A stretch of DNA of 22,500 nt, taken from NCBI GenBank assembly GCA_030674155.1, contig CM060342.1:21461951-21484450 (forward strand). The letters run 5' to 3'. Positions 9,331-19,520 of the stretch are shown here, piece by piece (position 1 is the stretch's first letter; every line of letters begins with the position of its first letter). The notes under the pieces were generated by a model that made no database searches, had not been told where the DNA came from, and was given only the letters and a program-made list of their open reading frames with translations. The DNA comes from Stramonita haemastoma. Its lineage: Eukaryota; Mollusca; Gastropoda; Neogastropoda; Muricidae. Made by a program: the position numbers and the translations under genes.

Positions 9331-10929
9331 GGGTGGTTATTCCCAAAAAAAAACCCACTAAATATTTGGGCTGTCCCCTTCATAAAAGGCAGGGGGCCTC
9401 TTTGAAAATAAAAATTTCAGTTTCTCCCCTGTCGCCCTCCCCTTCTGTCTGCTGTCTCTTCTCTGTCTCCCCCCCCTCTCTCTCTCCCCTCTCCCCCTCT
9501 CTCTCTGTCCTCCCCCCCCAAAAACAAAACCCCAAAAAGGGGGATCAATACCCCCGGACCCCCGAATGGCCTTTAAAAGCTTTAACACAAAAAAATTAAT
9601 TGTTCTTTTATTCAATTTTTTTCCCCTCTTCAGAGAAAAAACAAAAAAAACCAACCCAATTTTTACTTAAAAAAACTGCTTTGTTGCTCCCTTTTAATTT
9701 AAAACCGGGGTTGTGGAAAAAACCCAAACCCCCAATAAAAAATTTTTGGGGCCCCTTTTGTGTTTTGTTTTGTTTTTATTTTGGGGTAAATTACTCTCTC
9801 CCCCCTCCTCTCCTCTTCCCGCACCCCCTCCCTCTCCCTCCTCTCTCCTCTCTCCCTCCCCTCCTTCTCTCTTCTCTCTTTTTTTTGGGGTTTTTTTTTT
9901 TTTTAGAAAAAATGGTTTTGTGTTCCCCACCCCCTTCCCCAACTGTCTTCCTCTTGTAAAAAATTTAAAAGTTTCCCCCAACACTAAACTATTCCCCTTG
10001 GGGTCTCTCGCTCTGACACTGAAAAATATTTTTTTGTAATGGTTTTTTTTTTGGGGTTTTTATTTGCTTTTTTTCCCCCAAAACCCCTTTGGTGTCTCAC
10101 CCTAAAAAAATTTAAAAACCCAAAATTATAGTTGATTTGGTTTTTTTTTTCATTTTTGGGGCCAAAGCTATGATTTTAAGTTAAGTCCCCCCCGAGTCAA
10201 GGGGCTTCAACAGGCCGGGTTAAAACCCGGTTTTCTGTGGCTTAACGACTGAAACCCCAAAAGACCCCCCCTGGAAAGGGGGCCAGTCTATCGCATTAAC
10301 CCCCAACAAAAATTTTGGAAAACCCCCTTTTTAAAAAAACCCGGGGGGGGGTTTAAAATACCGTAAATCCTTTTCCAAGGGGGCCCAAACCCAAAGCTGG
10401 ATGGGGAAACCCCCACCTTAAAAATTACAGTCCAACCCCCTAACCCTAGCCCCCCAGGGGCGGCAAAAGATTTTTTGGCCCCTATACCAAGGTATTTTTG
10501 ACTATACACGGGGGTTTTTTTCCCCCCCCAATTAAGGTAGCCATTTTTTCCAAAATTTGGGGTTTGGCCTTTAGTCAAAAAACAACATTTTGTGGAGCAT
10601 CCAAAACCCCCCCCCCCCCCCCAAAAAAAAAAAAAAAAAAAAAATTGTAACCTTTTCCCATCAACACCAAGGGGCCAAAATTTTTCCCCAAAAACTGGAA
10701 AGGGTTTTTAAAAAATGTGTCAAAGGGTTTGTATGCGTTGCGAAAAGGGGGGTTTCCCCCCCTTTTTTAAAATCCCAAAAACCGAAAGACTTTTAGGGGG
10801 AGTGGAGCCCCGCACTGATTTAAAAATCCCGGGAAATTCCCCCATATTGGGGCTCAGTGGTGGACCCCAAGGGGGCCCGTTAGATTTACGATGAACGCTC
10901 TGGACCAGGCCTTATCCCGGGGTATCTCG
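9331..10929. other. Homopolymer-inflated sequence, no gene supported
   Basis: Runs of AAAA, CCCC, GGGG and TTTT make up most of this stretch, for example 10080-10560. CT-rich islands lie at about 9420-9515 and 9795-9880, and a C15-A22 run lies at about 10607-10644. Frames of 60-120 codons are rich in Pro, Lys, Phe and Gly and change every few tens of bases. Nothing in it can be assigned. I cannot tell decayed mobile elements from poor consensus here. Confidence 0.55.
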
Positions 10930-11690
10930 CCACCCCCCCCCTCTCCCCCCCTTTTTGACTTTGACTCTGTGTGGGGAGTGGGGTTTTTGTGTTTTTGGGG
11001 TGGTGTTTTGTGTTGTTGTTTGTGTGTTTTTGGGGGGGGTGTTTGTCTGTGTGCTTTTCCCGTCGGTTTTGGGCTTCTCTTTTCTCTCTCTCCCCCTTTT
11101 TTTTCCCCTCTTTTCTCTCCCTTCTCTCCCCTCTAAATTTTCTCTCTCTCACCCCTCTCACTTCTCTCCCCCCCTCTCTCCCCTCCCCCTTTTCCCCTCT
11201 CTCCCCCCTCCCCCCCCGATTCAAACTCTGTCCCCCTCTGACTCCCTGTGGGGTTTGTTGTGTGTGGGGTGTTTTGTGTGGGGTGTGTGTGTGTGTGTGT
11301 GGGGGGTTTTTGTGGTGTGGGTTTGTCCCCCCTTCTCCCCCCCTCCTCTCTCTCTCTCTCCCTCCCCCCCGCCCCCCCCTCCTCCTCTCCTCTCTTCCTC
11401 TCTCTCTCTCTCTCCCCACCCTTTTTCCAAAAACTCTCTCTCTCTCCTCCCCCCTCTCTCTCCCTCTCCTCTCTCTCTCTCTCCCCTCTGACTCTGTAGG
11501 GGGTTGTTTATGTCTTTTGCCTCTCTCCTCTCTCTCTGTCTCTCTCTCTCTCTGTCCCCCTTTTTTTTCCCTCTTTTTTACTCTGTATTGTGTGGTGGGG
11601 GCCCCGTGTGTGCCTCTCTCTCTCCTCTCCCCTCTCTCTTCTCTCTCTCCCCCCTCTCCCCTCTTTTTTCTCTGACGGGGCCCGGTGGGT
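10930..11690. repeat. Alternating CT and TG/G tracts
   Basis: CT-rich blocks alternate with TG/G-rich blocks. The junction phrase (G)ACTCTGT.GGGG or a variant recurs at about 10960, 11236, 11487 and 11580, each time at the switch from CT to TG/G. Homopolymer inflation is evident throughout. Confidence 0.85.
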
Positions 11691-12779
11691 GACTCCCCGG
11701 ATAGAGGCAGAAAATTTTTTTTACTCGGGCCAATTTTGCTTTAAAAAAAATTTTAAAAAATTTTCAGCACCCCCCAATTTTGGACTACCAAAATTTTTCT
11801 GGAACCCCCTATCCCTGCTCCAAACCCCCCCCTGACCCCGGAAAGTGTGCCAAAGGCAAAAAACCCCCACCTTTTTTTTTTGGGCAAAAAGAGGGGCTCT
11901 GACACGAAAAAAACAGGCCCCTAGCCACAAACATCACCTTTTCCCCGCGTTCCCAAAAGGAAACCTCCCAGTCATTTTGAACAGGATAAAAGGGGGGATA
12001 GAAGAGAAAAAAAGGGGGGAAAGGGGAACAGTAGAGAAAAAAAGGCAGAGGAGAAAAACAGACAGCAGAAACCCCCAAAAAATCACAAGAAAAGGTTTTC
12101 CCCTGGGAATTACATTTTTTGTTTTTCCTACACCACCGACAAGCAGCACGGACAAAAAAAACGCCCCTTTCCAAACAACACACCTCTGCACGTGCTGTTT
12201 TCTGCACGTAATTCCCCCTAGACCACGGATGTCACCTGAAAAAGAAGCACCCCATTCCCTTTTACCACTGTGTGACACAACCGGCTGACGATTGTTTTTT
12301 TTAAATCAAAAACGCGGGGGAAAACCCCCCCGATGAGGGGCCCTCGGGGAAACCCTGGGAACCTGGCGCAGTGTGGAGAAAAACCAGCTATGGGGGGGGA
12401 AAAATTAACAAGGGGTTCCAACAAAAAGACTCGAAACACCGCTGGAAAAACGTGTTTTGGCCACGCCCCTTGTCCGGAGACATAACCCGGGTGTTGTTTT
12501 TGTGAAAGTGAACTTAGTGTTTAATTTTAAGGGGGTTTCCCCGGGGAACAACTCGATTTCTTCTGGTTGGGGGAAAAAGAACACCAACACATCCCCTGAG
12601 GAGGAACGGACCATCACCCCAGGCTGCACTTGGACACCTGCTGATCAAGAGTTCCCCAAACCCCGGATTGGGGGCTGGACTATTAAAATGCTAAAAGTGA
12701 TCGGGGACGTTGTCAGATTTTCCCCTTGGATAACTAACCCGTGATTGTGGGTTCCCCGGGCTTTTGAATCTTTTGTTTG
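11691..12779. other. Homopolymer-inflated sequence with some normal-looking patches
   Basis: No gene is supported. The patch at about 12580-12760 has more ordinary base composition and a 95-codon frame (12457-12744, +), but no recognisable domain. The remainder shows A, C, G and T runs of 4-9 bases. Confidence 0.5.
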
Positions 12780-12985
12780 GTTTTGGGTTGTGTGTGGTAT
12801 ATATGTGTTGTGTATTTTTTTTTCCCGTGCGTGCGTGTGTGCATGTGTGTGTATGTCTGTCTGGGGTGGGTGATGTGTGTGTTGGGGGTTTTTCGAAAAT
12901 GTATGGGGGTTTTTAATGCGTGCAGTTGTGTATGCATGTATGGTTTTGTGTGTGGTGTGTGTGTGTTGTGTGTGTGTGTTTTGAG
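12780..12985. repeat. TG-rich degenerate microsatellite
   Basis: TG and TGTA/TGCG repeats with interruptions, followed by a short GA tract (about 12982-13006). Confidence 0.88.
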
Positions 12986-14119
12986 AGAGGAGAAAGAGAA
13001 GAGAGAAGGGCCCCAAGGCGGGGGGTTGATCATAGAGATAGAATAGAAGAGGGGCAGGGAAGCATAACCCCAACAGAAAAGTGTGCCCCCCCAATCCACG
13101 TTTTTTTTTACCACGAAACAAGCCACCCCCGGGGGGCCTACTGAAAAAAGCCCTTTCGTGAAAAGGAAACCTTGTCACAGATCCAGTTATGTCAAGGGGT
13201 TTTAGGGGGAATTTAATTTTTTTGCCCATTTCCCAAACCCTCTGTCCCCTTGTAATGGCTTTTAAAAACTTGCCCCCAATAAACTTTTCCCCTTTCATTG
13301 TAATTGTCTCCCCTCTAAACCCGTTTGGGGGTGTGTATGTCGTGGTGCCTCTCTCCTCTCCCTCCCCTCCCCCTCTCCTTTTCCTTTCTCTCCCCTCTCC
13401 CCCCTCTCTCTCTCTCTCCCCCCTTTTCCCCTCCCTCCCCCCCCCCATTACGAAAAATTAAGGAAAAGGGCGAAGGGAAAAGGGGAAAAAAGGGGGGAAA
13501 ATTTTAAAAGACGCACTGGGGCAAAAACCCGTTCCAAAAATACACACAGAAAGGGGGTTTTCATGTCACAGCCCAAGGGGGGGTAGGACGTAATTTTAAA
13601 GCGCGTTACCTTACCTGGGTACCAAATGAACATAATATACCCCTCAAAAATACAAACCAAACCCCCGGGGGGGGGGACCGTTCCCCGAAGATAAGGGGGA
13701 GCCATTTTTTGGAAAACCCCCCCCCCTCCGCCCCCCTTTTTTTACCCCCCCCCTCTCTCTCTCCTTCCCCTCCCCCTGGTATGTCAGTGATAAAAAATGA
13801 AAAAACGGGGGTTTCCCCCCTAGGGTATGGCCCCGGGGCTATGGGGGTGCCATGGGTGGAAAGAAGGGGTATATCCTGGGTACCCCAACCCCCCCTAAAT
13901 GTGGGTAGCTTGGGTTTGGGAAAAAGTGCAGTATGGGGGGCTACTACTTTTTAGACGGCCTTTTTTTCCCCCCTTTTCCTTCAACTGGCTGGGGTTAAAA
14001 ATTTGGGGGGTTAAAAGGTGAAAACGGTGATAACGTGCTCCTTCTTTCCCCATTAGTCCCCGGGGCCAAGGGGCTATAAGCCTAAGGACTAGGGCCCCCT
14101 AATGTAAAAAACCTTGGGG
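12986..14119. other. Homopolymer-inflated sequence with CT island
   Basis: No gene supported. A CT/C-rich island occupies about 13345-13447 and another about 13720-13775. The rest shows A, G, C and T runs as in neighbouring segments. Confidence 0.5.
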
Positions 14120-14452
14120 GGAACAGGGGTTTTTTTCATTGTGTTTTTTGTTTGTGTTGTGGGTGTTGTGTGGGTGTGTGTGTTTTGGGGGGTTTTGCCC
14201 CCCCCCCCCCCCCTCTGTCCCCTCATAACCATACACGCACGCTCCCCCCCATGCCCCCCACACATACAAAGTCAAGGGCCGTCTTCACATGTTTGCACAC
14301 ACACACACAAAAAACACCCCCAACCGCGCGCCGCGCAAGTACACACACAGAGGGGCGCAAAAAAAAACACACACACACAACACACAGGCACACACAACAC
14401 ACCCACACACACAAAAAACACACACACACCCACACCAAACAAGGGGCGGGGA

Positions 14453-14486
<34 letters not shown>

Positions 14487-14760
14487 ACACACACACAAAA
14501 CACCACACCCCACACACACACACACAAAAAAGGGGACGCAAACCCCCAAAAAACACACACCCCACCCAAAAAAGGACCCCCAAACAAAACAAAAACACAC
14601 ATACACACACTCACTCACAAAAACACACACTTTTCACACCCCCAAAACACAAACACCGCATGCACACACACACACAACACACAAACAAAACACACACACA
14701 CACACCCCACCACCCCCCACACACCCACACACCCAAAAAAAATACCCAAACACGCCCCCG
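14120..14760. repeat. TG tract, C run and long degenerate CA array
   Basis: A TG/G-rich tract (about 14130-14195) meets a C run (about 14198-14212) and then a CA array (about 14225-14745) interrupted by A, C and G runs. His/Thr-rich frames across it, up to 282 codons, are compositional. Confidence 0.9.
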
Positions 14761-14844
14761 GGCACCCTATGTTTTCGGCAAAAAGTCTGAGACGGGGCCC
14801 GGGAAAAACGGGAAGATGAAGAAAATTGCCGCAAAACCAAAAAT

Positions 14845-14947
14845 CTCCTCTCCTCTCTCTCCCCTTTTCCCCCTCCTCCCCTTTTCTCTTCTCCCATCCC
14901 AAAATCTCCCGGGGCTCTCCCCCTCTCCCTCCCTCTCTCTCCTCCAG
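14845..14947. repeat. CT-rich tract
   Basis: CT/CCT repeats on the + strand directly upstream of a SINE-like tail. Confidence 0.88.
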
Positions 14948-14949
14948 GG

Positions 14950-15010
14950 GGGCGGGGTGTAAAGAAGCACACGATTTCTTTTTCCCTTATCCTCGAAATA
15001 AAAAAAATTT
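14950..15010 (+). mobile_element. 5'-truncated SINE tail, copy D
   Basis: GGGGCGGGGTGTAAAGAAGC begins near here, then AC, a T-rich stretch, TTATCCTCGAAATAAAA and an A/T run. The blocks TGTAAAGAAGCAC and TTATCCTCGA.AATAAAA match copy B (5302-5376) read on its own strand. A CT tract follows directly. Runs of A and T are longer than in copies A and B, in keeping with the homopolymer inflation of this region. Confidence 0.62.
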
Positions 15011-15185
15011 TTCCCTTCCTGCGCTCTCTCCCCTCTCTCCTTCTCTCCCCCTTTTCCTCTCTCATCTCTCCCCTTTTCCCCCCCTCTCTCCCTATTCTCT
15101 CCCCTCCTCCCCTCTCCCTTCCCTCCTCTCCTCATTTTCTCCAAAAACACACACAACACACACACACATCCCCACACACACCCCT
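15011..15185. repeat. CT-rich tract and CA repeat
   Basis: CT/CCT repeats (to about 15142) followed by a short CA array (about 15146-15185). Confidence 0.88.
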
Positions 15186-15987
15186 CACCCCGCACACCAC
15201 ACCCAGGGGTTTAATAAAATGTACATAATGATCTGAAACCCAAAAAAGGGACAGAAAAGGGGTTGTCAGTGGTGCTAGTGACAATGGGGAAAAGGGGGGT
15301 TTTTTTGTTTAAACCCCCCTTTTGGGGAAAAGGAAAAAAATTCCAAAAAAAAAAAAAAAACCCCCCCCCCCCCCTTTTTTCTAGGCTACACGCCCCCTTC
15401 GGGGGGTTAAAATGTACAGTCTTGTTCAATTCAACAAAATAGTAGCAAAAGGGGTGAAAAGGGAAACCCCGGGGCATGATTTGTTACACAGGGCAACTAT
15501 TATTTAAATTAAAATCCATCTTTGTTTTAAGCCGGCATAATTTAACGTTGCTAAAAGCAGGGGGCCCGAGCTGTGTTGGGGAAAATTTTTTTCACGGCAT
15601 GTTCACGCTATTGGGGTTGGGGGTGGCTTCCTACCATTTTTTTTTAAAATTGGGGAAGGTGGGAAGGTTTTTTTTTGGGGGTTTTGTTTCTGTAAAATTT
15701 TTTTGTATTTTTTTTTTTTCCCCGTTCGAGATGACCTCCAAAACACAGAGGAAAAGGAACCGCGTTTTTTGGGGAAACCCCGGGGAGAAATTTTTTTTAT
15801 AGTGGAAAAAGCCTTGCCCCCCAAAAATCCCCAAAAGCCTTGGCCGAGGGGGCATAAGGGGAGTCGCGTTGGGGGTGTTCTCCAAAGGTGGGGGTTAAAA
15901 GTAGGCAAAAAACACGTTGGGATCACTATAGAAACGAATTTTTCCCTTTTTAGAAAAAAAAGAAAAAAAAAAAAAAAAAAAAAAAAA
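15186..15987. other. Homopolymer-inflated sequence, no gene seen
   Basis: An A run followed by a C run lies at about 15344-15374 and a poly(A) at about 15953-15987. Otherwise it is mixed sequence with A, C, G and T runs and no assignable frame. Confidence 0.5.
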
Positions 15988-16032
15988 TTTATTCCCCCAT
16001 CTTTTTTTGCAAGGGTACAGATAAAAAATAGT
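15988..16032 (-). mobile_element. Possible SINE-like tail with poly(T)/poly(A) end
   Basis: On minus: TTTATCTGTACCCTTGC, an A run, then GGGGGAATAAA and a long T run. The first block resembles TTTATCTGTCACCTTG of copy C (5215-5268). Short and in low-quality-looking sequence, so tentative. Confidence 0.35.
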
Positions 16033-16079
16033 AAAAAAACTTTTACCCCCAAAAAAAGGGGCCCTTTAAAAAGAGAAAA

Positions 16080-16220
16080 AGGGGGAAAAAGAAGAGAGAG
16101 AGAGGAGAAAAAAGAGAGAGAGAGAGAGAGAGAGGGAAAGAAAAGAGACAGACAACAACAGACAGACAGACAACAACAGACGACAGACAGACAGAAAGAG
16201 GGGGGGTGGGGGGGGAGACA
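16080..16220. repeat. GA, CAGA and ACAACAG repeats
   Basis: GA dinucleotides, then CAGA and CAACAGA units, then G runs. Reverse frames give Ser/Leu/Val strings. Confidence 0.9.
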
Positions 16221-17160
16221 GGGGGAAAAAAAGGCAAACAAAAAGACAAGACCCCCGGCAGAGACAGCAACAGGATTTTCCCTTAAAAAACATTTTAGGA
16301 GATTAAAAAAAAAAACCAACCCCCCCAAAAACCCCCATGGGGCCATAAAAAAAAAGGGGGCTAGCTGTATACAGAAAAACCCTAAAATATTTCCAGAAAA
16401 CAAACTCTCCTTTTTTTAAAAACCCCCCCCCCACCTCTTTCTTCTCTCTCTCTCCCCCTCCCCCCGTCCTTTTTTCTCCTCTCACTCTTTTTTCTCCTCT
16501 CCTCATATCTCTCTCTCTCCCCCACATGCAGTCAAACGACAAAAATTTGTCACGCTGAAAAATTCGCAAAAAAACTTCCTGGGGTGACTTGCTTCCCCCG
16601 GCCGTGTCTAAAAAAGGGGAGCTACCTTTTTGTGTGTGTGGGGGGGTGTGTGTGGGGTGTGTTTTTTGTGTGGGTGGTGTGTGTGTTGGGGGGGGTGGGG
16701 TTTGTTTTCGATGACTGTTAAAATTAAAATTTCCGCTAGAATTTTTATATGAACGGTCAATGGAGTTTGTGTCACAATACCAAAAAAGGAAAAAAACCCG
16801 GTAAAATTCCCCTTGTCTGTCCCCTCTGTTGTCTGTTCTTCACCCAAAATCACTCTCCCCTCTCTCTCTCTCCTTTTCCTCTCTTTCCCTCTCTTTTCTT
16901 CTCAAATTCCCTCTCCTCTCAATCTCTCTCCTCTCTCTGGGGTCCCCTAAAAGTGTTTTTACTGGGGGAAAATTTTTTTTGGTTTTGCATGTCTTTTGGG
17001 CGCCTTTTCCCCCCCAAATTTTTTTTGTATATTTCCCCAGTTTTGCCCCGGTTTTTTAAAAAACAAAAGATTGAATCATCCACCTTTTTTTTTTTTACAA
17101 GGGATTGGGGGGGAAACAACTACCATGGGGATTATTCTTTAATCTCAATAAAAATTTTTT
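16221..17160. other. Homopolymer-inflated sequence with CT and TG islands
   Basis: CT islands lie at about 16435-16520 and 16855-16940, and a TG/G island at about 16630-16710. No gene is supported; frames such as 16749-17351 (+) join unrelated low-complexity parts. Confidence 0.5.
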
Positions 17161-17169
17161 ATAAAATAA

Positions 17170-17698
17170 AATTTTTTCTCTCTCTCTCTCTCTCTCTTTT
17201 CCCCCTAACCTCCTCTCTCTCCCCTCTCCCCTTCTCTGTCTCTTTTGTCCTCTCTCGCCGGCCCCTCCCCCTCTGTAAGGGGGCGGGGGGCAAAACTTTT
17301 AAAAAAAAAAACATACCCCATGGGGGCTGGATGTTAAAAAAAAGCAAATAAGCCCTTTGGTTTTTCCTTTTCCCCGAAAAAAAAAAATGAATAAAGAAAT
17401 AAAAAAAAGAAAAAACTCTCTCTCTCCTCTCTCTTTCCTCTTCTCTCTCCTCTCTCCTCTCTCTCCTCTCTCTCTCTCTCTCCCTCATTGGGTTCTTCCC
17501 CCTTTCCCCCCCCCCCTCTCCTCTCTCCCCCCCCCCCCCTCTCTCTCTCTCTCCCCCCTCCCTCCCTCCCCCTCTCCTCTCCCCCTCCCCCTCTCTCCTC
17601 TCTCTCCTCTCTCTCTCCACCCCCTCTCTCTCTCCCTCTCCCCCCCCCCTCTCTCTCTATCCCCCCCTCTCGCCCCCCCCCCCCCTCTCTCTCTTATG
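17170..17698. repeat. CT and C-rich tracts
   Basis: CT-rich blocks at about 17175-17275 and 17415-17695, the latter with several C runs of 8-13 bases. Homopolymer inflation ends at the right edge of this tract. Confidence 0.9.
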
Positions 17699-17699
17699 T

Positions 17700-18008
17700 T
17701 GCCAGGGGTTTTAGAGCGATCACTCAAAGGTAATCAAGTTTCCAGAAGGGAGTCAGCCAGCCCCCACAGGAGAGAGAGAGAGAGATAAGAGACCCTATCA
17801 AAGCACAGTGCACTGCCGCTGCAGACCTGCTAAGTACCACCCTAGTCCTCCTATCCTACCTGTGATGATGGATTGGTCAGTCATATAGTGTATGGCCCAC
17901 AAGGAATGTGCCTGCCAAGACGTAATCTACAATAGTAGTTTAGTCGTCTTCAGTGTTAACGATCCTTTCCACTCTAAGTGATACCAGACATAAAAAAAAA
18001 ATTGGAAA
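17700..18008. other. Normal unique sequence, no gene seen
   Basis: Ordinary composition returns abruptly. A short GA run sits at 17770-17788. No open frame with domain support. Confidence 0.55.
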
Positions 18009-18009
18009 G

Positions 18010-18033
18010 AAGAGAGAGAGAGAGAGAGAGAGC

Positions 18034-18080
<47 letters not shown>

Positions 18081-18095
18081 TGTGTGTGTGTGTGT

Positions 18096-18141
<46 letters not shown>

Positions 18142-18312
18142 TGTGTGTGTGTGTTGTGTGTGGTGTGTGTGTGTGTGTGTACGTGTGTGTACGTGTGTGT
18201 ACGTGTGTGTTGTGTGTGCGTGTGGTGTGTGTTGTGTGTGTGTGTGTGTGTGGTGTGTGTAGGTGTGGGTGTGGGTGTGGGTGTGTGTATGCGTGCGTGC
18301 GTATGTGAGTGA
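18010..18312. repeat. (GA)n(TG)n compound microsatellite
   Basis: GA dinucleotides (about 18010-18078) join TG dinucleotides with TA, TGG, ACG and AGG interruptions (18079 to about 18305). Confidence 0.95.
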
Positions 18313-18464
18313 CCTTCAATACCAGCAGAGAGGACGTCTTGTTAGCACCTACGCTCTAAAAAGCAGAGATCCTTGGTTTATATTCACCCTTGAAGTTAGA
18401 ATGCGCCTACCTTAATGGCGGAGAAAAACGGTAAGCATAATTATGCCAAAAACTCTCTCACCAT
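18313..18464. other. Left flank of the LTR element
   Basis: Unique sequence; no gene seen. The bases ACCAT just before the LTR are the candidate target-site duplication, which cannot be tested because the right end is missing. Confidence 0.45.
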
Positions 18465-18616
18465 TGTTACGTTAATGGTTTGAGAACAAACTCTTTGTTT
18501 TGAAGACACTCCAGTGGACGTATGAGACGCTGACTGAAGTGCCAAGAGTTGCTCCCCTACCTCTCGGGAATCACATCTAACAAGCACACACGACTCAGAG
18601 ATCAGGTTATATTTCT

Positions 18617-18622
18617 TTTATT
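18617..18622 (-). promoter_or_regulatory. Putative LTR polyadenylation signal AATAAA
   Basis: GAATAAAAG on minus, about 150 bp before the 3' end of the LTR and downstream of both TATA-like sites. This is the expected order for R/U5 processing. Confidence 0.45.
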
Positions 18623-18929
18623 CAATTAATCTACTTCAAAAAGTATGGTTTCCAATACAAAGTACAAAGATTCCAATAAAAAAAAACAAGAAAACTCCTT
18701 TCTAACATCACCACAGATTTAACCAGAACTCTGTTACTACGCTCACTAAACACAAATTTCAATCGCTAATCACTTTCACATCCTCATAACGTTCTCACTA
18801 TTCCTTCAATTTTCTCCCCTTCTTCTAAAAAAAAAAATCCCTAAATCTAACCGTCCGCATTGCCTCCCCTGCTCGATCACTAGGGGCGTTCGGCCGTGGG
18901 ACTCCCCTCCTCTGCCACTGCGAAGGCAG

Positions 18930-18973
18930 GCCCTTGTAATATATACAGTTCAGGCCCCCTTCTACTGCCCGCT
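18930..18973 (-). promoter_or_regulatory. Putative LTR promoter module 2 with TATATATT
   Basis: On minus: AGCGGGCAGTAGAAGGGGGC, then CTGAACTG, TATATATTACAAGGG. It matches module 1 at nearly every position outside the TATA core, so the LTR carries a duplicated core-promoter-like unit. Confidence 0.42.
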
Positions 18974-19066
18974 AAACATTCCAGCGCCGTGGGAATCCCC
19001 CTCCCTCCTCCTCATCTCAGTATCATCTTTCTTCCTCGACTCTCCTCCCTCCTCGAGGCGATAACA

Positions 19067-19114
19067 GCCCCTTGTATTTATACAGTCCAGGGCCCCTTCT
19101 ACCTGCCCGCTGCC
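19067..19114 (-). promoter_or_regulatory. Putative LTR promoter module 1 with TATAAATA
   Basis: On minus: GCGGGCAGGTAGAAGGGGCC, then CTGGACTG, TATAAATACAAGGGG. The TATAAATA lies about 317 bp from the LTR start. A near copy lies 138 bp downstream on the same strand (18930-18973). Promoter function is inferred from the motif and its place in the LTR. Confidence 0.5.
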
Positions 19115-19399
19115 AGACCATCCCCGGAAGCTTGGGGAACTTCACACAAACATCTTAGATTACAGCAACGCGTCTTGACAATTCCAGAATGTCTTAGAAT
19201 ACGTGAAACGATTCGGTACTTCTAAAACCTCTTAAAATTGTAAAGTACCCCGAAATCCATGAGCAGACAAACATATATGCAATCGACAGGCATTAACATT
19301 TATCAATAACAATATTCCATGCGTCATAAATCAAAGAAATGTCATTCATTGCAATCCTAAAAACATGCTTAATTAGGAGCCCTGAATCTGTTTGTAACA

Positions 19400-19412
19400 T
19401 TAACCCCCCACT
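19400..19412 (-). promoter_or_regulatory. Polypurine tract of the LTR element
   Basis: On minus AGTGGGGGGTTAA directly abuts the TGTTAC start of the 3' LTR. Such a purine tract primes plus-strand synthesis in LTR elements. Confidence 0.65.
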
Positions 19413-19494
19413 TAGAACAAATTTCCCAACATTTGTTTCCAAAACAACAAACAGATTCAACTTGAAACTCAAGTTCATATAGCTCACTCAAGTT
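19413..19494. other. LTR element internal sequence next to the polypurine tract
   Basis: Noncoding remainder between the polypurine tract and the SINE target site. An ACTCAAGTTCA phrase occurs twice (about 19467 and 19486). Confidence 0.5.
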
Positions 19495-19520
19495 CAACAT
19501 ACAGCGTTAGCACATTTCAG

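Larger units (their letters stand above)
18465..19399 (-). repeat. 3' LTR, 935 bp
   Basis: Bounded by TGTTAC (18465-18470) and GTAACA (19394-19399), perfect 6 bp inverted ends of the TG..CA type. The left end matches the right LTR at 22431-22500 over all 70 visible bases, with about five small indels and no substitutions. On minus it contains two TATA-like sites in a duplicated module (19075-19082 and about 18938-18945) and AATAAA at 18617-18622, consistent with U3, then R and U5. The far boundary is supported by the adjoining polypurine tract rather than by the second LTR, whose matching end is outside the window. Confidence 0.85.

Noticed and set aside
10850..10915. GGGGCTCAGTGGTGGA resembling a tRNA A-box region
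   Set aside because: No B box at a suitable distance and the sequence lies in the homopolymer-inflated region.
12457..12744. 95-codon + frame in a normal-looking patch
   Set aside because: No motif recognised, and the surrounding sequence is unreliable in its run lengths.
14114..14962. A 282-codon His/Thr/Pro/Lys frame
   Set aside because: It spans a CA array and a homopolymer-inflated segment; composition explains it.
18896..19225. 109-codon + frame inside the LTR
   Set aside because: It lies within the LTR, opposite to the element's direction, has no recognisable domain and overlaps the duplicated promoter-like modules.
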